64,000 nt of DNA from contig NZ_LHVE01000007.1 of the NCBI RefSeq assembly GCF_001269655.1, positions 558,001-622,000 of the forward strand, in the 5' to 3' direction. The position numbers were made by a program, and so were the translations under genes. Below, one piece after another: positions 34,188 through 43,082 of the stretch (position 1 is its first letter; every line of letters starts with the position of its first letter). This stretch comes from Pseudomonas thivervalensis (lineage in GTDB: Bacteria > Pseudomonadota > Gammaproteobacteria > Pseudomonadales > Pseudomonadaceae). The notes under the pieces are model-generated. The model made no database searches and was not told the origin of the DNA. It was given only the letters and a program-made list of their open reading frames with translations.

Positions 34188-34411
34188 CTGTGCCTCCTTC
34201 TATCCCTGGTCCGGGATAACGCACCCAGTACAATGGACAGTCTAGTCGCTCAAATGTTGCAGCTCGTCGATCTGAGGCACCGAGGGATGGATCGGTTCGT
34301 TCTATCGCCATCGTAAAACGATGGTTATGGCTATACCCGGGGCTTTGCGCACTTTATGATCGTCGGCCCAAGCCTGGCCCGGATGCCGGGTACCTGAACA
34401 AGAGAGTCGTC

Positions 34412-35089
34412 ATGTCGTCGGTCATTCCATCGTTTCGATCAATGGTACTGGTGGTGTCCTGCCTCGTCGCCCTGGTGGGGTGTGCGGGCAATGTGTCGCC
34501 GCAGATCCAGCGCCTGCCCGAGCGGGTGGAGCTCAACAGCGTGCCGTTCTACCGTGGCGAAATGCACCAGGGCGCCCCGCAGTCCCTGGCCGCCCTGCTG
34601 ACATTGCAAGGCACGGTGATCACCCCGGGGCTGCTGGAAAAACCCTTGCACCTACCCGGTGGCGAAGCCGGTTTGCAGCAGAGCATGCCCACCCTGGCGC
34701 GGGAATACGGGCTGCTGGTCTATCCCCTCGACGCCAAGCTGCCCGCCTTGTTGGAGCAAATCGCGGCGGGTTATCCGGTGCTGGTGCGCTATGTCGACGG
34801 TTCGGCGTTTTGGGCCGCACCTCGGTATGGGATTCTTGCCGGCTACAATCGTCAGAAGCAGACGGTGTTGTTGCGTGCAGGCATGAATCGTCGGCAGTTG
34901 ATGAGTTTCAGTGCCTTCGAATCGGCCTTCCAGAGCGCGGGTGGCTGGGCGGTGCTGGTTCAGCGGCCCACGCAGCTTCCAGCTAATGTCGATTCGCAGC
35001 GTTGGCTGAAAGCGGCGGCCGATCTGGCCGGGGCAGGGCAGGAGCAAGCGGCGGCGCGGGCCACCAAGGCTCTCGGCGCGGCGCATTGA
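34412..35089 (+). CDS. Lipoprotein with degenerate C39-peptidase-like domain
   Basis: A 225-residue protein with signal peptide and lipobox LVGC (Cys24). The body follows the pattern of C39 cysteine peptidases: VPFYRGEMHQGAPQSLAALL matches the usual VPF..(Q)CGPAALA.vL opening, and RYGILAGYN matches the later HYaVVvGyd segment. The catalytic Cys is replaced in HQGAPQSL and the catalytic His in PRYGILAGY, so it is probably not a protease. The C-terminal part is Ala-rich and helical. A binding or scaffold role is possible. It is probably alone in its transcript. Confidence 0.65.
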   Translation: MSSVIPSFRSMVLVVSCLVALVGCAGNVSPQIQRLPERVELNSVPFYRGEMHQGAPQSLAALLTLQGTVITPGLLEKPLHLPGGEAGLQQSMPTLAREYGLLVYPLDAKLPALLEQIAAGYPVLVRYVDGSAFWAAPRYGILAGYNRQKQTVLLRAGMNRRQLMSFSAFESAFQSAGGWAVLVQRPTQLPANVDSQRWLKAAADLAGAGQEQAAARATKALGAAH

Positions 35090-35188
35090 TCGATCGCCCC
35101 GTTCGTCACTTGCCGGGCACGACCCGACAGGCCTGAGGCTCTTATCGTCAGGGTTGGCATTTTCCGACCGTGATTAAAGGAGGCAGGC

Positions 35189-35386
35189 ATGGCACAGTCG
35201 AAAACACCTACGGGGCCACATTCTTCCGAGCATTCCAGTGGTGATGATTTGGGGTTCGATCCGGACTCGCCGGATCTTGAGGATCCTCAGGTCGATCCGG
35301 TAGGGCCGGCCAAGGCACCTCTGGACAAGAAGAAGGGTGAGGGCAAGCCCAAGTCTTATGATCCGCTGGGTGACCTGAAGCCGTAG
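35189..35386 (+). CDS. Small acidic, disordered protein (DUF6021-like)
   Basis: A 65-residue protein with an excellent ribosome site (AAAGGAGG before ATG 35189). The sequence is rich in Asp, Pro, Ser and Lys (GDDLGFDPDSPDLEDPQVDP, then APLDKKKGEGKPKSYDPLGD) and looks disordered. It resembles a family of short Pseudomonas proteins that I recall as DUF6021; the name is from memory. No function is known. It ends just before the large inverted-repeat element at 35401. Confidence 0.65.
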   Translation: MAQSKTPTGPHSSEHSSGDDLGFDPDSPDLEDPQVDPVGPAKAPLDKKKGEGKPKSYDPLGDLKP

Positions 35387-35400
35387 ATAGACGCGTGGTT

Positions 35401-36223
35401 TGGTGTGTATATCAGTTTTTTGCGTAACGGCGGCTTATGGTTCCGCTCTTACAGCGGGTCACTTTTGGAAAAGCCGGGAGCCGGACCAGCCAAAAGTAAC
35501 CAAAAACGCTTTGCCCCACCACTCGGCACCTCGCTTAGGCTCGGTGTGCCCTCACTCCGGCATTGCTCCGTGGGCCGCCGCGAAGGGCCATCCCGGCATT
35601 CATGCCGGGATGCCCACTGCGCAATGCCTGCGTTCGGCCAGCGTGGTTTAACGGGGCGTCCAGATCAAGATCAAGATCCGAAGCAGAGCAAGAGCAAGAG
35701 CGGGGCACATGCCGACATTTATGTGGCTGAGCCACCGCTATCGCGAGCAAGCTCGCTCCCACATGGATTTTCGGCAGCCACAAAATGCATATACGCCACA
35801 GAACTTTGTGGGAGCGAGCTTGCTCGCGATGACGCCGGCCGATCCAACATCGCCGTAAACGGACCCACCGCCTTCGCAAGCAAGCCCGCTCCCACTGAAG
35901 AAACGCGATCACCATAGAGCCAGGTCGGCTATCAGGCCGCCTCGCGGTGGACGTTGATCTCGGGCGCCCCGTTAACCACGATGGCTGAACGCAGGCATTG
36001 GTTCGTGGGCAACCCGGCATGGATGCCGGGTTAGTCGCGCTGGGCCATGGATGGCCCTTCGCGGCGGCCCACGAACCAATGCCGGAGTGAAGGCATGCCG
36101 AGCCTTAGCGAGGCACCGAGTGGTGGGGCAAAAGCGTTTTGGTTACTTTTGCGCTTCTCAAAAGTGACCCGCTGTAAAAGCGGAACCCTAAGTAGCCGTT
36201 ACCGAAGAAACGGATATACACCC
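35401..36223. repeat. Large inverted-repeat element with internal REPs
   Basis: The left arm (35401-35676) and right arm (35953-36223) are inverted, imperfect copies of each other over about 270 bases. Matching segments include TGTATATC / GATATACA at the outer ends, CAGCGGGTCACTTTTG, GTAACCAAAA, GCCCCACCACTCGG and CGCGAAGGGCCATC. Each arm has its own inner hairpin (CCCGGCAT...ATGCCGGG). The 276-base centre holds a REP pair (35735-35763, 35806-35833) and a third REP (35868-35896). I see no transposase or other coding gene. This region of 930 bases between genes is thus explained by repeats. Confidence 0.8.
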
Positions 36224-36241
36224 AAAACTCAAAACCCAAGC

Positions 36242-36288
36242 AAAAAACGGCGCTCCCCATTTCTACTTGAAAGAAGCGCCGCTTTTTC
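36242..36288. terminator. Bidirectional terminator-like hairpin between the repeat element and pbpG
   Basis: AACGGCGCT and AGCGCCG pair around a loop of about 22 bases, with A-runs and T-runs on both sides. It would end the minus-strand pbpG transcript. A similar hairpin follows ppiD at 48044, also next to a piece of the same repeat. Confidence 0.7.
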
Positions 36289-36315
36289 TAAGTGAACAGC
36301 ATGACGACGCGTGGA

Positions 36316-37254
36316 TTACTTGGAAGCTTCCACCACCCCACTCTGGCGGCTCTTGAGATTCTTGGCAGCCTTGTATTGCAGGGCCACCGCCGGCACGGCG
36401 GCGCTTTTTCCGGTTTCCACCCAGCTACGAATCCGGCTGGCGTCGGCGAAGTGCGTGTACTTGCCGAACGCATCAAGGATCACCAGCGCCATCGGGCGAT
36501 TACCCATCTTCGTTACCAGCACCAGACAGTGGCCGGCCTGGTTAGTGAAGCCGGTCTTGGTCAACTGGATATCCCAGTTGGCCTTGTGGACCAAATGATC
36601 GGTATTGCGAAACCCAAGGCTATACACCGGCTTGCGGAAGGTAACGGTCTTTTCCTTGGTCGTGCTCAACTCGCTCAGCAGTGGGTATTTGCGAGCGGCG
36701 ATCAGCAGTTTGGTCAGGTCCCGGGCGGTGGAGACGTTGTGGATCGACAGGCCCGTCGGTTCGACGTAGTGAGTGCTGGTCATGCCCAGCGCCTTGGCCT
36801 TGGCGTTCATGGCGGCGATGAACGCCACATAGCCGCCCGGATAGTGGTGGGCGAGGCTGGCGGCGGCGCGGTTTTCCGAAGACATCAGGGCGATCAGCAA
36901 CACGTCCCGGCGCGACAGCTCGCTGTTGAGCTTGACCCGGGAAAACACGCCCTTCATTTCCGGGGTGTTGGCGATAGTGATGGAGATATATTCATCCAGG
37001 TTCTGTTTGGCGTCCAGCACGATCAGGCCGGTCATCAACTTGGTCACCGAAGCGATCGGCACCACCACGTCCGGGTTGCTCGAGTAGACGACTTTATCCG
37101 TCTGCAGGTCCAACAACATCGCGCTGCCCGAGGCGACTTGCAGCTTGGCCGTATCCCGAGGGGCCGCGATGGTTTCCTGTGCAACGACATTTTGCGTGAT
37201 GAAGCTGCCTGTGAAAGCGATGAACAGGCTGATGATCGATAGACGGATTTTCAC
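36316..37254 (-). CDS. pbpG: D-alanyl-D-alanine endopeptidase PbpG (PBP7)
   Basis: A 312-residue periplasmic low-molecular-mass penicillin-binding protein that cuts D-Ala-mDAP cross-links in peptidoglycan. All three serine-acyltransferase motifs are complete: SVTK (69-72), SEN (126-128) and KTG (233-235). A signal peptide spans about residues 1-25 (ending NVVAQ). The start is probably the GTG at 37254 ([14 protein letters not shown]); a longer in-frame start would add 13 polar residues in front of the signal. It is transcribed alone, toward the hairpin at 36242. Confidence 0.92.
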   Translation of the reverse strand: MKIRLSIISLFIAFTGSFITQNVVAQETIAAPRDTAKLQVASGSAMLLDLQTDKVVYSSNPDVVVPIASVTKLMTGLIVLDAKQNLDEYISITIANTPEMKGVFSRVKLNSELSRRDVLLIALMSSENRAAASLAHHYPGGYVAFIAAMNAKAKALGMTSTHYVEPTGLSIHNVSTARDLTKLLIAARKYPLLSELSTTKEKTVTFRKPVYSLGFRNTDHLVHKANWDIQLTKTGFTNQAGHCLVLVTKMGNRPMALVILDAFGKYTHFADASRIRSWVETGKSAAVPAVALQYKAAKNLKSRQSGVVEASK

Positions 37255-37480
37255 GCGAGTAGACTCGATGGAGTTGAAGGTGCCGTTGAGCAACGACTTT
37301 AAAACGTCGCATTCTAGGAGTATGGGCGAGAGCAGCGCTATATGCCTGTATCGCCAGGGCTTGTGAATAAATAAAGTTTAATGAAGGAGGATTCTGGCGA
37401 ATCGAATCTGAAAAATTCGTAATTCGCGTGATCCGTGCAAGTGATCGAACCTGATGGCTAAAGCCCAGACACCAGAAACA
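37255..37480. other. pbpG promoter region
   Basis: With the REPIN that follows, this makes a 339-base gene-free gap. It is AT-rich near 37365-37430 (AATAAATAAAGTTTAATG), which likely includes the minus-strand pbpG promoter. No operator was recognised. Confidence 0.35.
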
Positions 37481-37574
37481 CCTGTGGGAGCGAGCTTGCT
37501 AGCGATAGCGGTGGACCGGCCAACCCTCAGGTTGACTGACACACCGCTATCGCGAGCAAGCTCGCTCCCACAGG
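37481..37574. repeat. REPIN
   Basis: Inverted REP pair: 37481-37510 (CCTGTGGGAGCGAGCTTGCT) and 37543-37574 (CTATCGCGAGCAAGCTCGCT), in the 3' region of folD. Confidence 0.85.
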
Positions 37575-37593
37575 GTCTTTGTTGACGCGTCTA

Positions 37594-38448
37594 TCAGCTG
37601 TGCAGCGTCTCGGCTGCGTACAACGTGTTTTCCAACAGGCAGGCGCGGGTCATCGGGCCAACGCCGCCGGGTACCGGGGTGATCCAGCCAGCGCGGGGCA
37701 GGGCGGTCTCGTAGACCACGTCGCCCACCAACTTGCCGTCGTCCTGGCGGTTGATGCCCACGTCGATGACGATGGCGCCTTCCTTGATCCACTCGCCCCG
37801 GACCAGGCCAGGTTTGCCGGCGGCCACCACCACCAGGTCGGCACGACCGACATGGCCGGCCAAGTCCTTGGTGAAGCGATGGGTCACGGTCACGGTGCAA
37901 CCGGCCAGCAGCAACTCCATGGCCATCGGACGGCCAACGATGTTGGACGCGCCCACCACCACGGCATCGAGGCCATACAGGTCCACGCCGGTGCTTTCCA
38001 GCAAGGTCATGATGCCCTTGGGGGTGCAGGGGCGAAGCAGTGGGATGCGCTGGGCCAGGCGACCGACGTTATAAGGATGGAAACCGTCGACGTCTTTGTC
38101 CGGGCGGATACGCTCCAGCAGCTTGGAGGCGTCGAGGTGTTCAGGCAGTGGCAACTGGAGCAGAACACCGTCGATGTTCGGATCGTCGTTGAGGCGATCG
38201 ATCAGATCGGCCAACGCTTGCTGGGTGGTTTCGGAAGGCAGGTCGTAGGCTTGGGAAAGGAAGCCGACCTCTTCACAGTCTTTACGCTTGTGCGAGACAT
38301 AAACCTGAGAGGCAGGATCGCTGCCGACCAGGATCACCGCAAGGCCGGGCGTGCGCAGGCCTTGCTGGCGACGCTCGGTGACTCGTTGGGCGATCTGCTG
38401 GCGCAGGCTGGCGGCGATCGATTTGCCGTCGATAAGTTGTGCAGTCAT
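37594..38448 (-). CDS. folD: Bifunctional methylene-tetrahydrofolate dehydrogenase/cyclohydrolase FolD
   Basis: A 284-residue cytoplasmic enzyme that interconverts 5,10-methylene-, 5,10-methenyl- and 10-formyl-tetrahydrofolate with NADP. Motifs include [14 protein letters not shown] (with the catalytic Tyr and Lys), QLPLPEHLD, the conserved PCTPKGIM, the nucleotide-binding stretch [14 protein letters not shown] and the end segment [18 protein letters not shown]. Length and motifs are complete. It is divergent from the tRNA cluster and has a REPIN behind it. Confidence 0.95.
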   Translation of the reverse strand: MTAQLIDGKSIAASLRQQIAQRVTERRQQGLRTPGLAVILVGSDPASQVYVSHKRKDCEEVGFLSQAYDLPSETTQQALADLIDRLNDDPNIDGVLLQLPLPEHLDASKLLERIRPDKDVDGFHPYNVGRLAQRIPLLRPCTPKGIMTLLESTGVDLYGLDAVVVGASNIVGRPMAMELLLAGCTVTVTHRFTKDLAGHVGRADLVVVAAGKPGLVRGEWIKEGAIVIDVGINRQDDGKLVGDVVYETALPRAGWITPVPGGVGPMTRACLLENTLYAAETLHS

Positions 38449-38549
38449 TGCGCGTGGTTAACCATCGAGAGGGGAAAAAAAGAGAACGCATTCTCGCATG
38501 CCGGGGCGTGAGGGCAAAGGCGCTTGGTCTGCAAATTCCCCTAACCCCT

Positions 38550-38606
38550 TTAATTAAATGAATTTTTTTTAAAAAAGAGTTGACGACCTATCAGGCCGTC
38601 TATAAC
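38550..38606 (+). promoter_or_regulatory. Strong promoter of the tRNA cluster with UP element
   Basis: TTGACG (38580-38585) and TATAAC (38601-38606) are 15 bases apart and preceded by an A/T stretch (TTTAATTAAATGAATTTTTT) that looks like an UP element. A start near 38613 would give a leader of about 115 bases before tRNA-Arg. Confidence 0.7.
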
Positions 38607-38729
38607 ATTCGTCGCACTTGTCGGGCACAGCCTAGCACTGGTTAAGAAGGTGGAGCGGAGTTGGTTGTTTCAACTCGGTAAAACTGAAAGCACTTAGTTT
38701 GTAATCGTCCAAGAATACAGATTAAAAAG

Positions 38730-38806
38730 GCGCCCGTAGCTCAGCTGGATAGAGCATCCGCCTTCTAAGCGGATGGTCGCAGGTTCGAGTCCTGCCGGGT
38801 GCGCCA
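38730..38806 (+). tRNA. tRNA-Arg (anticodon TCT)
   Basis: 77 bases including the encoded CCA. The acceptor arms GCGCCCG and CGGGTGC pair, the D-loop region TAGCTCAGCTGGATAGAGCA is canonical, the anticodon loop CTTCTAA gives TCT, and the T-loop is GGTTCGAGTCC. Confidence 0.97.
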
Positions 38807-38846
38807 TTAGGCAGCTTTGGCACAAGTAAGGCAACAAGGCAATATG

Positions 38847-38922
38847 GTGGGCGTAGCTCAGTTGGTAGAGCACGGGATTGTGACTCCCGTTGTCGTGGGT
38901 TCGATCCCCATCGTCCACCCCA
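38847..38922 (+). tRNA. tRNA-His (anticodon GTG)
   Basis: 76 bases including encoded CCA, with the extra G(-1) at 38846 expected for tRNA-His. Acceptor arms GTGGGCG and CGTCCAC, anticodon loop ATTGTGA (GTG), and T-loop GGTTCGATCCC are all canonical. Confidence 0.97.
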
Positions 38923-38930
38923 TATTCTAG

Positions 38931-38962
38931 AAAGGCGCCAGATCTAACAATCTGGCGCCTTT
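38931..38962 (+). terminator. Terminator-like hairpin between tRNA-His and tRNA-Leu
   Basis: AAAGGCGCCAGA and TCTGGCGCCTTT form a perfect twelve-base stem around TCTAACAA. It lies only nine bases after tRNA-His and 18 bases before tRNA-Leu, so tRNA-Leu may depend on read-through, or the hairpin may be a processing site. Confidence 0.7.
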
Positions 38963-38980
38963 GCTTTAAAAGCTTGATAC

Positions 38981-39065
38981 GCGGATGTGGTGGAATTGGT
39001 AGACACACTGGATTTAGGTTCCAGCGCCGCAAGGTGTGAGAGTTCGAGTCTCTCCGTCCGCACCA
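38981..39065 (+). tRNA. tRNA-Leu (anticodon TAG)
   Basis: 85 bases including encoded CCA, with the long variable arm of class II tRNAs (CGCCGCAAGGTGT). Acceptor arms GCGGATG and CGTCCGC pair with one G-T. The anticodon loop ATTTAGG gives TAG, reading CUA codons. Confidence 0.96.
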
Positions 39066-39091
39066 TACAAGTCGCTATTTAAATAGCAGAG

Positions 39092-39127
39092 AACGGCGCA
39101 GTACCTGAAAAGGGCTGCGCCGTTTTT
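39092..39127 (+). terminator. Rho-independent terminator of the tRNA cluster
   Basis: AACGGCGCAG and CTGCGCCGTT form a ten-base perfect stem, followed by TTTTTGTTTTT. It starts 26 bases after tRNA-Leu. Confidence 0.9.
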
Positions 39128-39485
39128 GTTTTTGGTGGTTTTGGGTCTGGTATCGGCGCCGTTCAGAGCTGTGCGCAGCGCTCGTTTCGTCGCGAATATG
39201 TTTCGTGATGATGCGCGACACGTCCGTCGGTCTCTTTGCGGGGCTGAGGAAAGCGTGATCGCACAAGCCGCTTCTATATATAGAAGCGTTGGCGCAGAGC
39301 CTTGGACTGAATCGGCTGTATTTGCAATCCGGGCGGGGCATGACCGTTTGTCCCGTCCTAAATCCGGAGCTTGTTTCCAGCGCGTTTTCAGTAGGGTGAC
39401 TTCTTGAGTTTGACCTACTAGAATGCATGCCCTTGATTCTGGGGTCGGAAACGCCCGGCCAACGTCTGTGCAACGAGGAATATCC
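39128..39485. other. Leader region of tig with a perfect palindrome
   Basis: No convincing gene lies in this 358-base gap. It contains a perfect 20-base palindrome at 39269-39288 (half-site CGCTTCTATA). A weak -10-like TAGAAT at 39419 could belong to the tig promoter, but no good -35 sequence stands 17 bases upstream. The palindrome is symmetrical enough for a protein operator or for an RNA hairpin. Confidence 0.5.
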
Positions 39486-40796
39486 ATGCAAGTTTCTGTT
39501 GAAAATACTTCTGCTCTTGAGCGCCGCATGAGCATCACCGTGCCGGCTGAGCGCATCGAGACTCAGGTCAACAAGCGTCTGCAGCAGACTGCCCAAAAGG
39601 CCAAAATCCCAGGTTTCCGCCCAGGCAAAGTGCCAATGAGCGTGATCCGTCAGCGTTACGAAGCTGATGCGCGTCAGGAAGCCGTGGGCGACGTGATCCA
39701 GTCTTCGTTCTACGAAGCGGTCGTCGAGCAGAAGCTGAACCCGGCCGGCGCGCCGTCCGTCGAGCCTAAAGTGCTGGAAAAAGGCAAGGACCTGGAGTTC
39801 GTTGCCACGTTCGAAGTGTTCCCTGAGTTCACGGTTGCAGGTTTCGAATCCATCGCCGTCGAGCGTCTGAGCGCTGACGTGTCGGATGCCGACCTGGACA
39901 AGATGCTGGACATCCTGCGCAAGCAGAACACCCGTTTCGAAGTGACTGAACGTGCCGCCCAGAACGAAGACCAACTGAACATCGATTTCGTCGGCAAGGT
40001 CGACGGCGAAGTGTTCGCTGGCGGTTCCGCCAAGGCTACCCAGCTGGTGCTGGGCTCCGGTCGCATGATTCCTGGTTTCGAAGACGGCCTGGTTGGCGCC
40101 AAGGCCGGTGAAGAGCACGTGCTGAACGTGACCTTCCCTGAGGACTACCAGAACCTGGACCTGGCGGGTAAAGCCGCCGAGTTCACCGTGACCGTCAACA
40201 GCGTTTCCGAGCCGAAACTGCCTGAGCTGAACGAAGAGTTCTTCGCCCAGTTCGGTATCAAGGAAACCGGTCTGGAAGGTTTCCGCACCGAAGTTCGCAA
40301 GAACATGGAGCGCGAGTTGCGCCAGGCCATCAAGTCCAAGGTCAAGAACCAGGTCATGGACGGGCTGCTGGCTTCCAACCCGATCGAAGTGCCAAAGGCC
40401 CTGCTGGACAACGAAGTGAACCGTCTGCGCGTGCAGGCTGTTCAACAGTTTGGCGGCAACATCAAGCCGGACCAACTGCCTGCCGAGCTGTTCGAAGAGC
40501 AAGCCAAGCGCCGCGTCGTGCTGGGCCTGATCGTCGCCGAAGTGGTCAAGCAGTTCGAGCTCAAGCCTGACGAAGCCCGCGTTCGCGAACTGATCCAGGA
40601 AATGGCATCGGCCTACCAAGAGCCTGAGCAAGTCGTGTCCTGGTACTACAAGAACGACCAGCAACTGAACGAAGTCCGTTCGGTTGTGCTGGAAGAACAA
40701 GTTGTGGATACTGTTCTGCAGAAAGCTAGCGTGACCGATAAAGCGGTCTCTTACGAAGAAGCGGTCAAGCCGGTGGAAGCTCCACAAGCCGATTGA
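39486..40796 (+). CDS. tig: Trigger factor
   Basis: A 436-residue ribosome-bound chaperone and peptidyl-prolyl isomerase. The N-terminal domain has the ribosome-docking signature [12 protein letters not shown], the FKBP-type domain spans about residues 150-245 ([19 protein letters not shown]...[15 protein letters not shown]), and the C-terminal helical arms follow. The ATG at 39486 gives the normal start [15 protein letters not shown]. It opens the cluster tig-clpP-clpX-lon-hupB-ppiD, conserved across Pseudomonas. Confidence 0.97.
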   Translation: MQVSVENTSALERRMSITVPAERIETQVNKRLQQTAQKAKIPGFRPGKVPMSVIRQRYEADARQEAVGDVIQSSFYEAVVEQKLNPAGAPSVEPKVLEKGKDLEFVATFEVFPEFTVAGFESIAVERLSADVSDADLDKMLDILRKQNTRFEVTERAAQNEDQLNIDFVGKVDGEVFAGGSAKATQLVLGSGRMIPGFEDGLVGAKAGEEHVLNVTFPEDYQNLDLAGKAAEFTVTVNSVSEPKLPELNEEFFAQFGIKETGLEGFRTEVRKNMERELRQAIKSKVKNQVMDGLLASNPIEVPKALLDNEVNRLRVQAVQQFGGNIKPDQLPAELFEEQAKRRVVLGLIVAEVVKQFELKPDEARVRELIQEMASAYQEPEQVVSWYYKNDQQLNEVRSVVLEEQVVDTVLQKASVTDKAVSYEEAVKPVEAPQAD

Positions 40797-40822
40797 TGGT
40801 TCTGCGGTAAGAAATAAACACC

Positions 40823-40850
40823 CATAAGCCAGCCTTCGTGCTGGCTTATG
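40823..40850 (+). other. Intergenic hairpin between tig and clpP
   Basis: CATAAGCCAGC and GCTGGCTTATG form a perfect eleven-base stem around CTTCGT, but no T-run follows. It may attenuate transcription or protect mRNA ends between tig and clpP. Confidence 0.6.
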
Positions 40851-40889
40851 CGTATTCAAGACATAACTATTTGGGAGTGACTGCGAGAC

Positions 40890-41525
40890 ATGTCCCGCAA
40901 TTCTTTTTATCAGCAGAGCTCTGACATCCAGGCCGCAGGCGGCTTGGTCCCTATGGTTATCGAGCAGTCCGCCCGTGGCGAACGTGCCTATGACATCTAT
41001 TCGCGTCTGCTCAAGGAACGAGTGATCTTTTTGGTGGGGCCGGTGGAGGATTACATGGCCAACCTGATCTGCGCGCAACTGTTGTTCCTTGAAGCCGAAA
41101 ACCCGGACAAAGACATCCATCTATATATCAATTCCCCAGGCGGTTCGGTGACGGCGGGCATGTCGATCTACGACACCATGCAGTTCATCAAGCCTAACGT
41201 TTCGACGACCTGTATCGGTCAGGCGTGCAGCATGGGGGCGTTTTTGCTGACCGCCGGCGCTCAAGGCAAGCGCTACTGCCTGCCGAACTCCCGCGTGATG
41301 ATTCACCAGCCGTTGGGCGGTTTCCAGGGCCAGGCATCGGATATCGAAATCCATGCCAAGGAAATCCTCTTCATCCGCGAGCGCCTCAACACCTTGATGG
41401 CCAAGCACAGCGGGCGCACGCTTGAAGAAATCGAGCGTGATACCAATCGCGACAATTTCATGAGCGCTGAAGCCGCACGTGAATATGGTCTGATCGATGA
41501 AGTGATCAGCCAGCGCCCCGCTTAA
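40890..41525 (+). CDS. clpP: ATP-dependent Clp protease proteolytic subunit ClpP
   Basis: A 211-residue serine protease subunit that forms the two-ring 14-mer. The catalytic triad is visible: Ser114 in QACSMGAF, His139 in MIHQP and Asp188 in ERDTNRDNF, with spacing as in E. coli ClpP. A short N-terminal propeptide is likely removed. The start ATG has GGGAGTGA upstream. ClpX is encoded 112 bases downstream. Together they degrade tagged and regulatory proteins. Confidence 0.97.
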   Translation: MSRNSFYQQSSDIQAAGGLVPMVIEQSARGERAYDIYSRLLKERVIFLVGPVEDYMANLICAQLLFLEAENPDKDIHLYINSPGGSVTAGMSIYDTMQFIKPNVSTTCIGQACSMGAFLLTAGAQGKRYCLPNSRVMIHQPLGGFQGQASDIEIHAKEILFIRERLNTLMAKHSGRTLEEIERDTNRDNFMSAEAAREYGLIDEVISQRPA

Positions 41526-41637
41526 AATAAGCTGCTCAAAATGAGGTTGATCGGCAAGTCCGATCATCTGCGGGCTTGAAAAAGCCTGCAATTGCCTTCA
41601 TCTTGTGTTGCAAGCCTATCGGATTTGGATCGATCGA

Positions 41638-42921
41638 ATGACTGACACCCGCAACGGCGAGGACAACGGCAAACTGCTTTATTGCTCCTTCTGTGGCAAA
41701 AGCCAGCATGAAGTGCGCAAATTGATTGCCGGCCCCTCGGTCTTCATTTGCGACGAGTGCGTCGACCTGTGCAATGACATCATCCGCGAGGAGGTGCAGG
41801 AAGCCCAGGCCGAGAGCAGCGCGCATAAATTGCCTTCGCCTAAAGAAATCAGCGGCATCCTTGATCAGTATGTGATTGGTCAGGAACGTGCGAAAAAGGT
41901 ACTGGCCGTAGCGGTGTACAACCACTACAAGCGCCTGAACCAGCGTGACAAAAAGAATGACGAGGTCGAACTCGGCAAGAGCAACATCCTGCTGATCGGC
42001 CCGACAGGCTCGGGTAAGACCCTGCTTGCCGAAACCCTGGCTCGTTTGCTGAACGTTCCGTTCACCATCGCCGACGCAACCACCCTCACCGAGGCGGGTT
42101 ATGTGGGTGAAGACGTCGAGAACATCATTCAGAAGTTGTTGCAGAAGTGCGACTACGATGTGGAAAAGGCCCAGATGGGCATTGTCTACATCGACGAAAT
42201 CGACAAGATTTCCCGCAAGTCCGACAACCCGTCCATCACCCGGGATGTTTCCGGTGAAGGCGTGCAGCAGGCCTTGCTCAAGTTGATCGAAGGCACGGTC
42301 GCTTCCGTTCCGCCTCAAGGTGGTCGCAAGCATCCGCAGCAGGAATTCCTGCAAGTCGATACCCGTAACATCCTGTTCATCTGCGGCGGTGCGTTCTCCG
42401 GCCTGGAAAAGGTTATTCAGAACCGTTCCACCCGTGGTGGCATTGGTTTCAACGCCGAAGTGCGTAGCAAGGAAGAGGGCAAGAAGGTCGGTGAGTCCCT
42501 GCGTGAAGTCGAACCTGACGATTTGGTCAAGTTCGGTCTGATCCCGGAATTCGTCGGTCGTCTGCCGGTCCTGGCGACGCTGGATGAGTTGGATGAAGCG
42601 GCATTGATGCAGATTCTGACCGAGCCGAAGAACGCCCTGACCAAGCAGTACGCCAAGCTGTTCGAAATGGAAGGTGTAGACCTGGAGTTCCGTTCCGACG
42701 CGCTGAAGTCGGTCGCCAAACGTGCCCTGGAGCGTAAAACCGGTGCCCGTGGGTTGCGCTCGATTCTCGAAGGCGTATTGCTCGATACGATGTATGAAAT
42801 CCCCTCGCAGTCCGAGGTGAGTAAAGTCGTGATCGACGAAAGCGTTATAGAAGGCAAGTCCAAGCCACTGTATATCTATGAAAACAGTGAGCCGGCTGCC
42901 AAGGCCGCTCCGGACGCTTAA
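41638..42921 (+). CDS. clpX: ClpX, unfoldase subunit of ClpXP
   Basis: A 427-residue AAA+ protein. The N-terminal zinc domain has Cys16, Cys19, Cys38 and Cys41 (YCSFCG and CDECVDLC). Walker A is GPTGSGKT (121-128), Walker [10 protein letters not shown], and the RKSDN pore region and sensor segments are normal; the IGF-type ClpP-binding loop reads IGFNAEV. It recognises, unfolds and feeds proteins to ClpP. The ATG at 41638 ([16 protein letters not shown]) is the family start. A strong UUCG terminator follows. Confidence 0.97.
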   Translation: MTDTRNGEDNGKLLYCSFCGKSQHEVRKLIAGPSVFICDECVDLCNDIIREEVQEAQAESSAHKLPSPKEISGILDQYVIGQERAKKVLAVAVYNHYKRLNQRDKKNDEVELGKSNILLIGPTGSGKTLLAETLARLLNVPFTIADATTLTEAGYVGEDVENIIQKLLQKCDYDVEKAQMGIVYIDEIDKISRKSDNPSITRDVSGEGVQQALLKLIEGTVASVPPQGGRKHPQQEFLQVDTRNILFICGGAFSGLEKVIQNRSTRGGIGFNAEVRSKEEGKKVGESLREVEPDDLVKFGLIPEFVGRLPVLATLDELDEAALMQILTEPKNALTKQYAKLFEMEGVDLEFRSDALKSVAKRALERKTGARGLRSILEGVLLDTMYEIPSQSEVSKVVIDESVIEGKSKPLYIYENSEPAAKAAPDA

Positions 42922-42943
42922 GCGTCCCGCTGCCGGAACAAAG

Positions 42944-42970
42944 AAGGGGCCTTCGGGCCCCTTTGCTTTT
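42944..42970 (+). terminator. Rho-independent terminator of clpX
   Basis: AAGGGGCC and GGCCCCTT pair around a UUCG tetraloop, followed by TGCTTTT. It separates clpX from lon, which has its own promoter. Confidence 0.9.
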
Positions 42971-42995
42971 AGCGCGTTTTAGACGTGTCTTAGCG

Positions 42996-43024
42996 CTTGT
43001 TTTTTTTCGAGGCTGCCCCCATCT
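42996..43024 (+). promoter_or_regulatory. Sigma-32 (RpoH) heat-shock promoter of lon
   Basis: CTTGTT and CCCCATCT are 15 bases apart; the sigma-32 consensus is CTTGAA and CCCCATNT at this spacing. It lies 58 bases before the lon start and after the clpX terminator, which fits the known heat-shock control of lon. Confidence 0.75.
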
Positions 43025-43082
43025 TGGTTTCAAGCTTACTTCCATCTGTTTCCGGCCCTAGGGCCGCCGTAGAGGCGAAATC

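Noticed and set aside
35387..35917. Plus-strand frames across the repeat element
   Set aside because: They cross REPs and the inverted-repeat arm, have no ribosome sites and no protein-like composition.
39126..39407. 93-codon plus-strand frame before tig
   Set aside because: Starts inside the tRNA terminator T-run and has no ribosome site or family-like pattern.
39075..41120. Long open frame on the minus strand across tig and clpP
   Set aside because: It is the antisense shadow of tig and clpP, two fully recognisable genes; the protein has no family-like features and no ribosome site.
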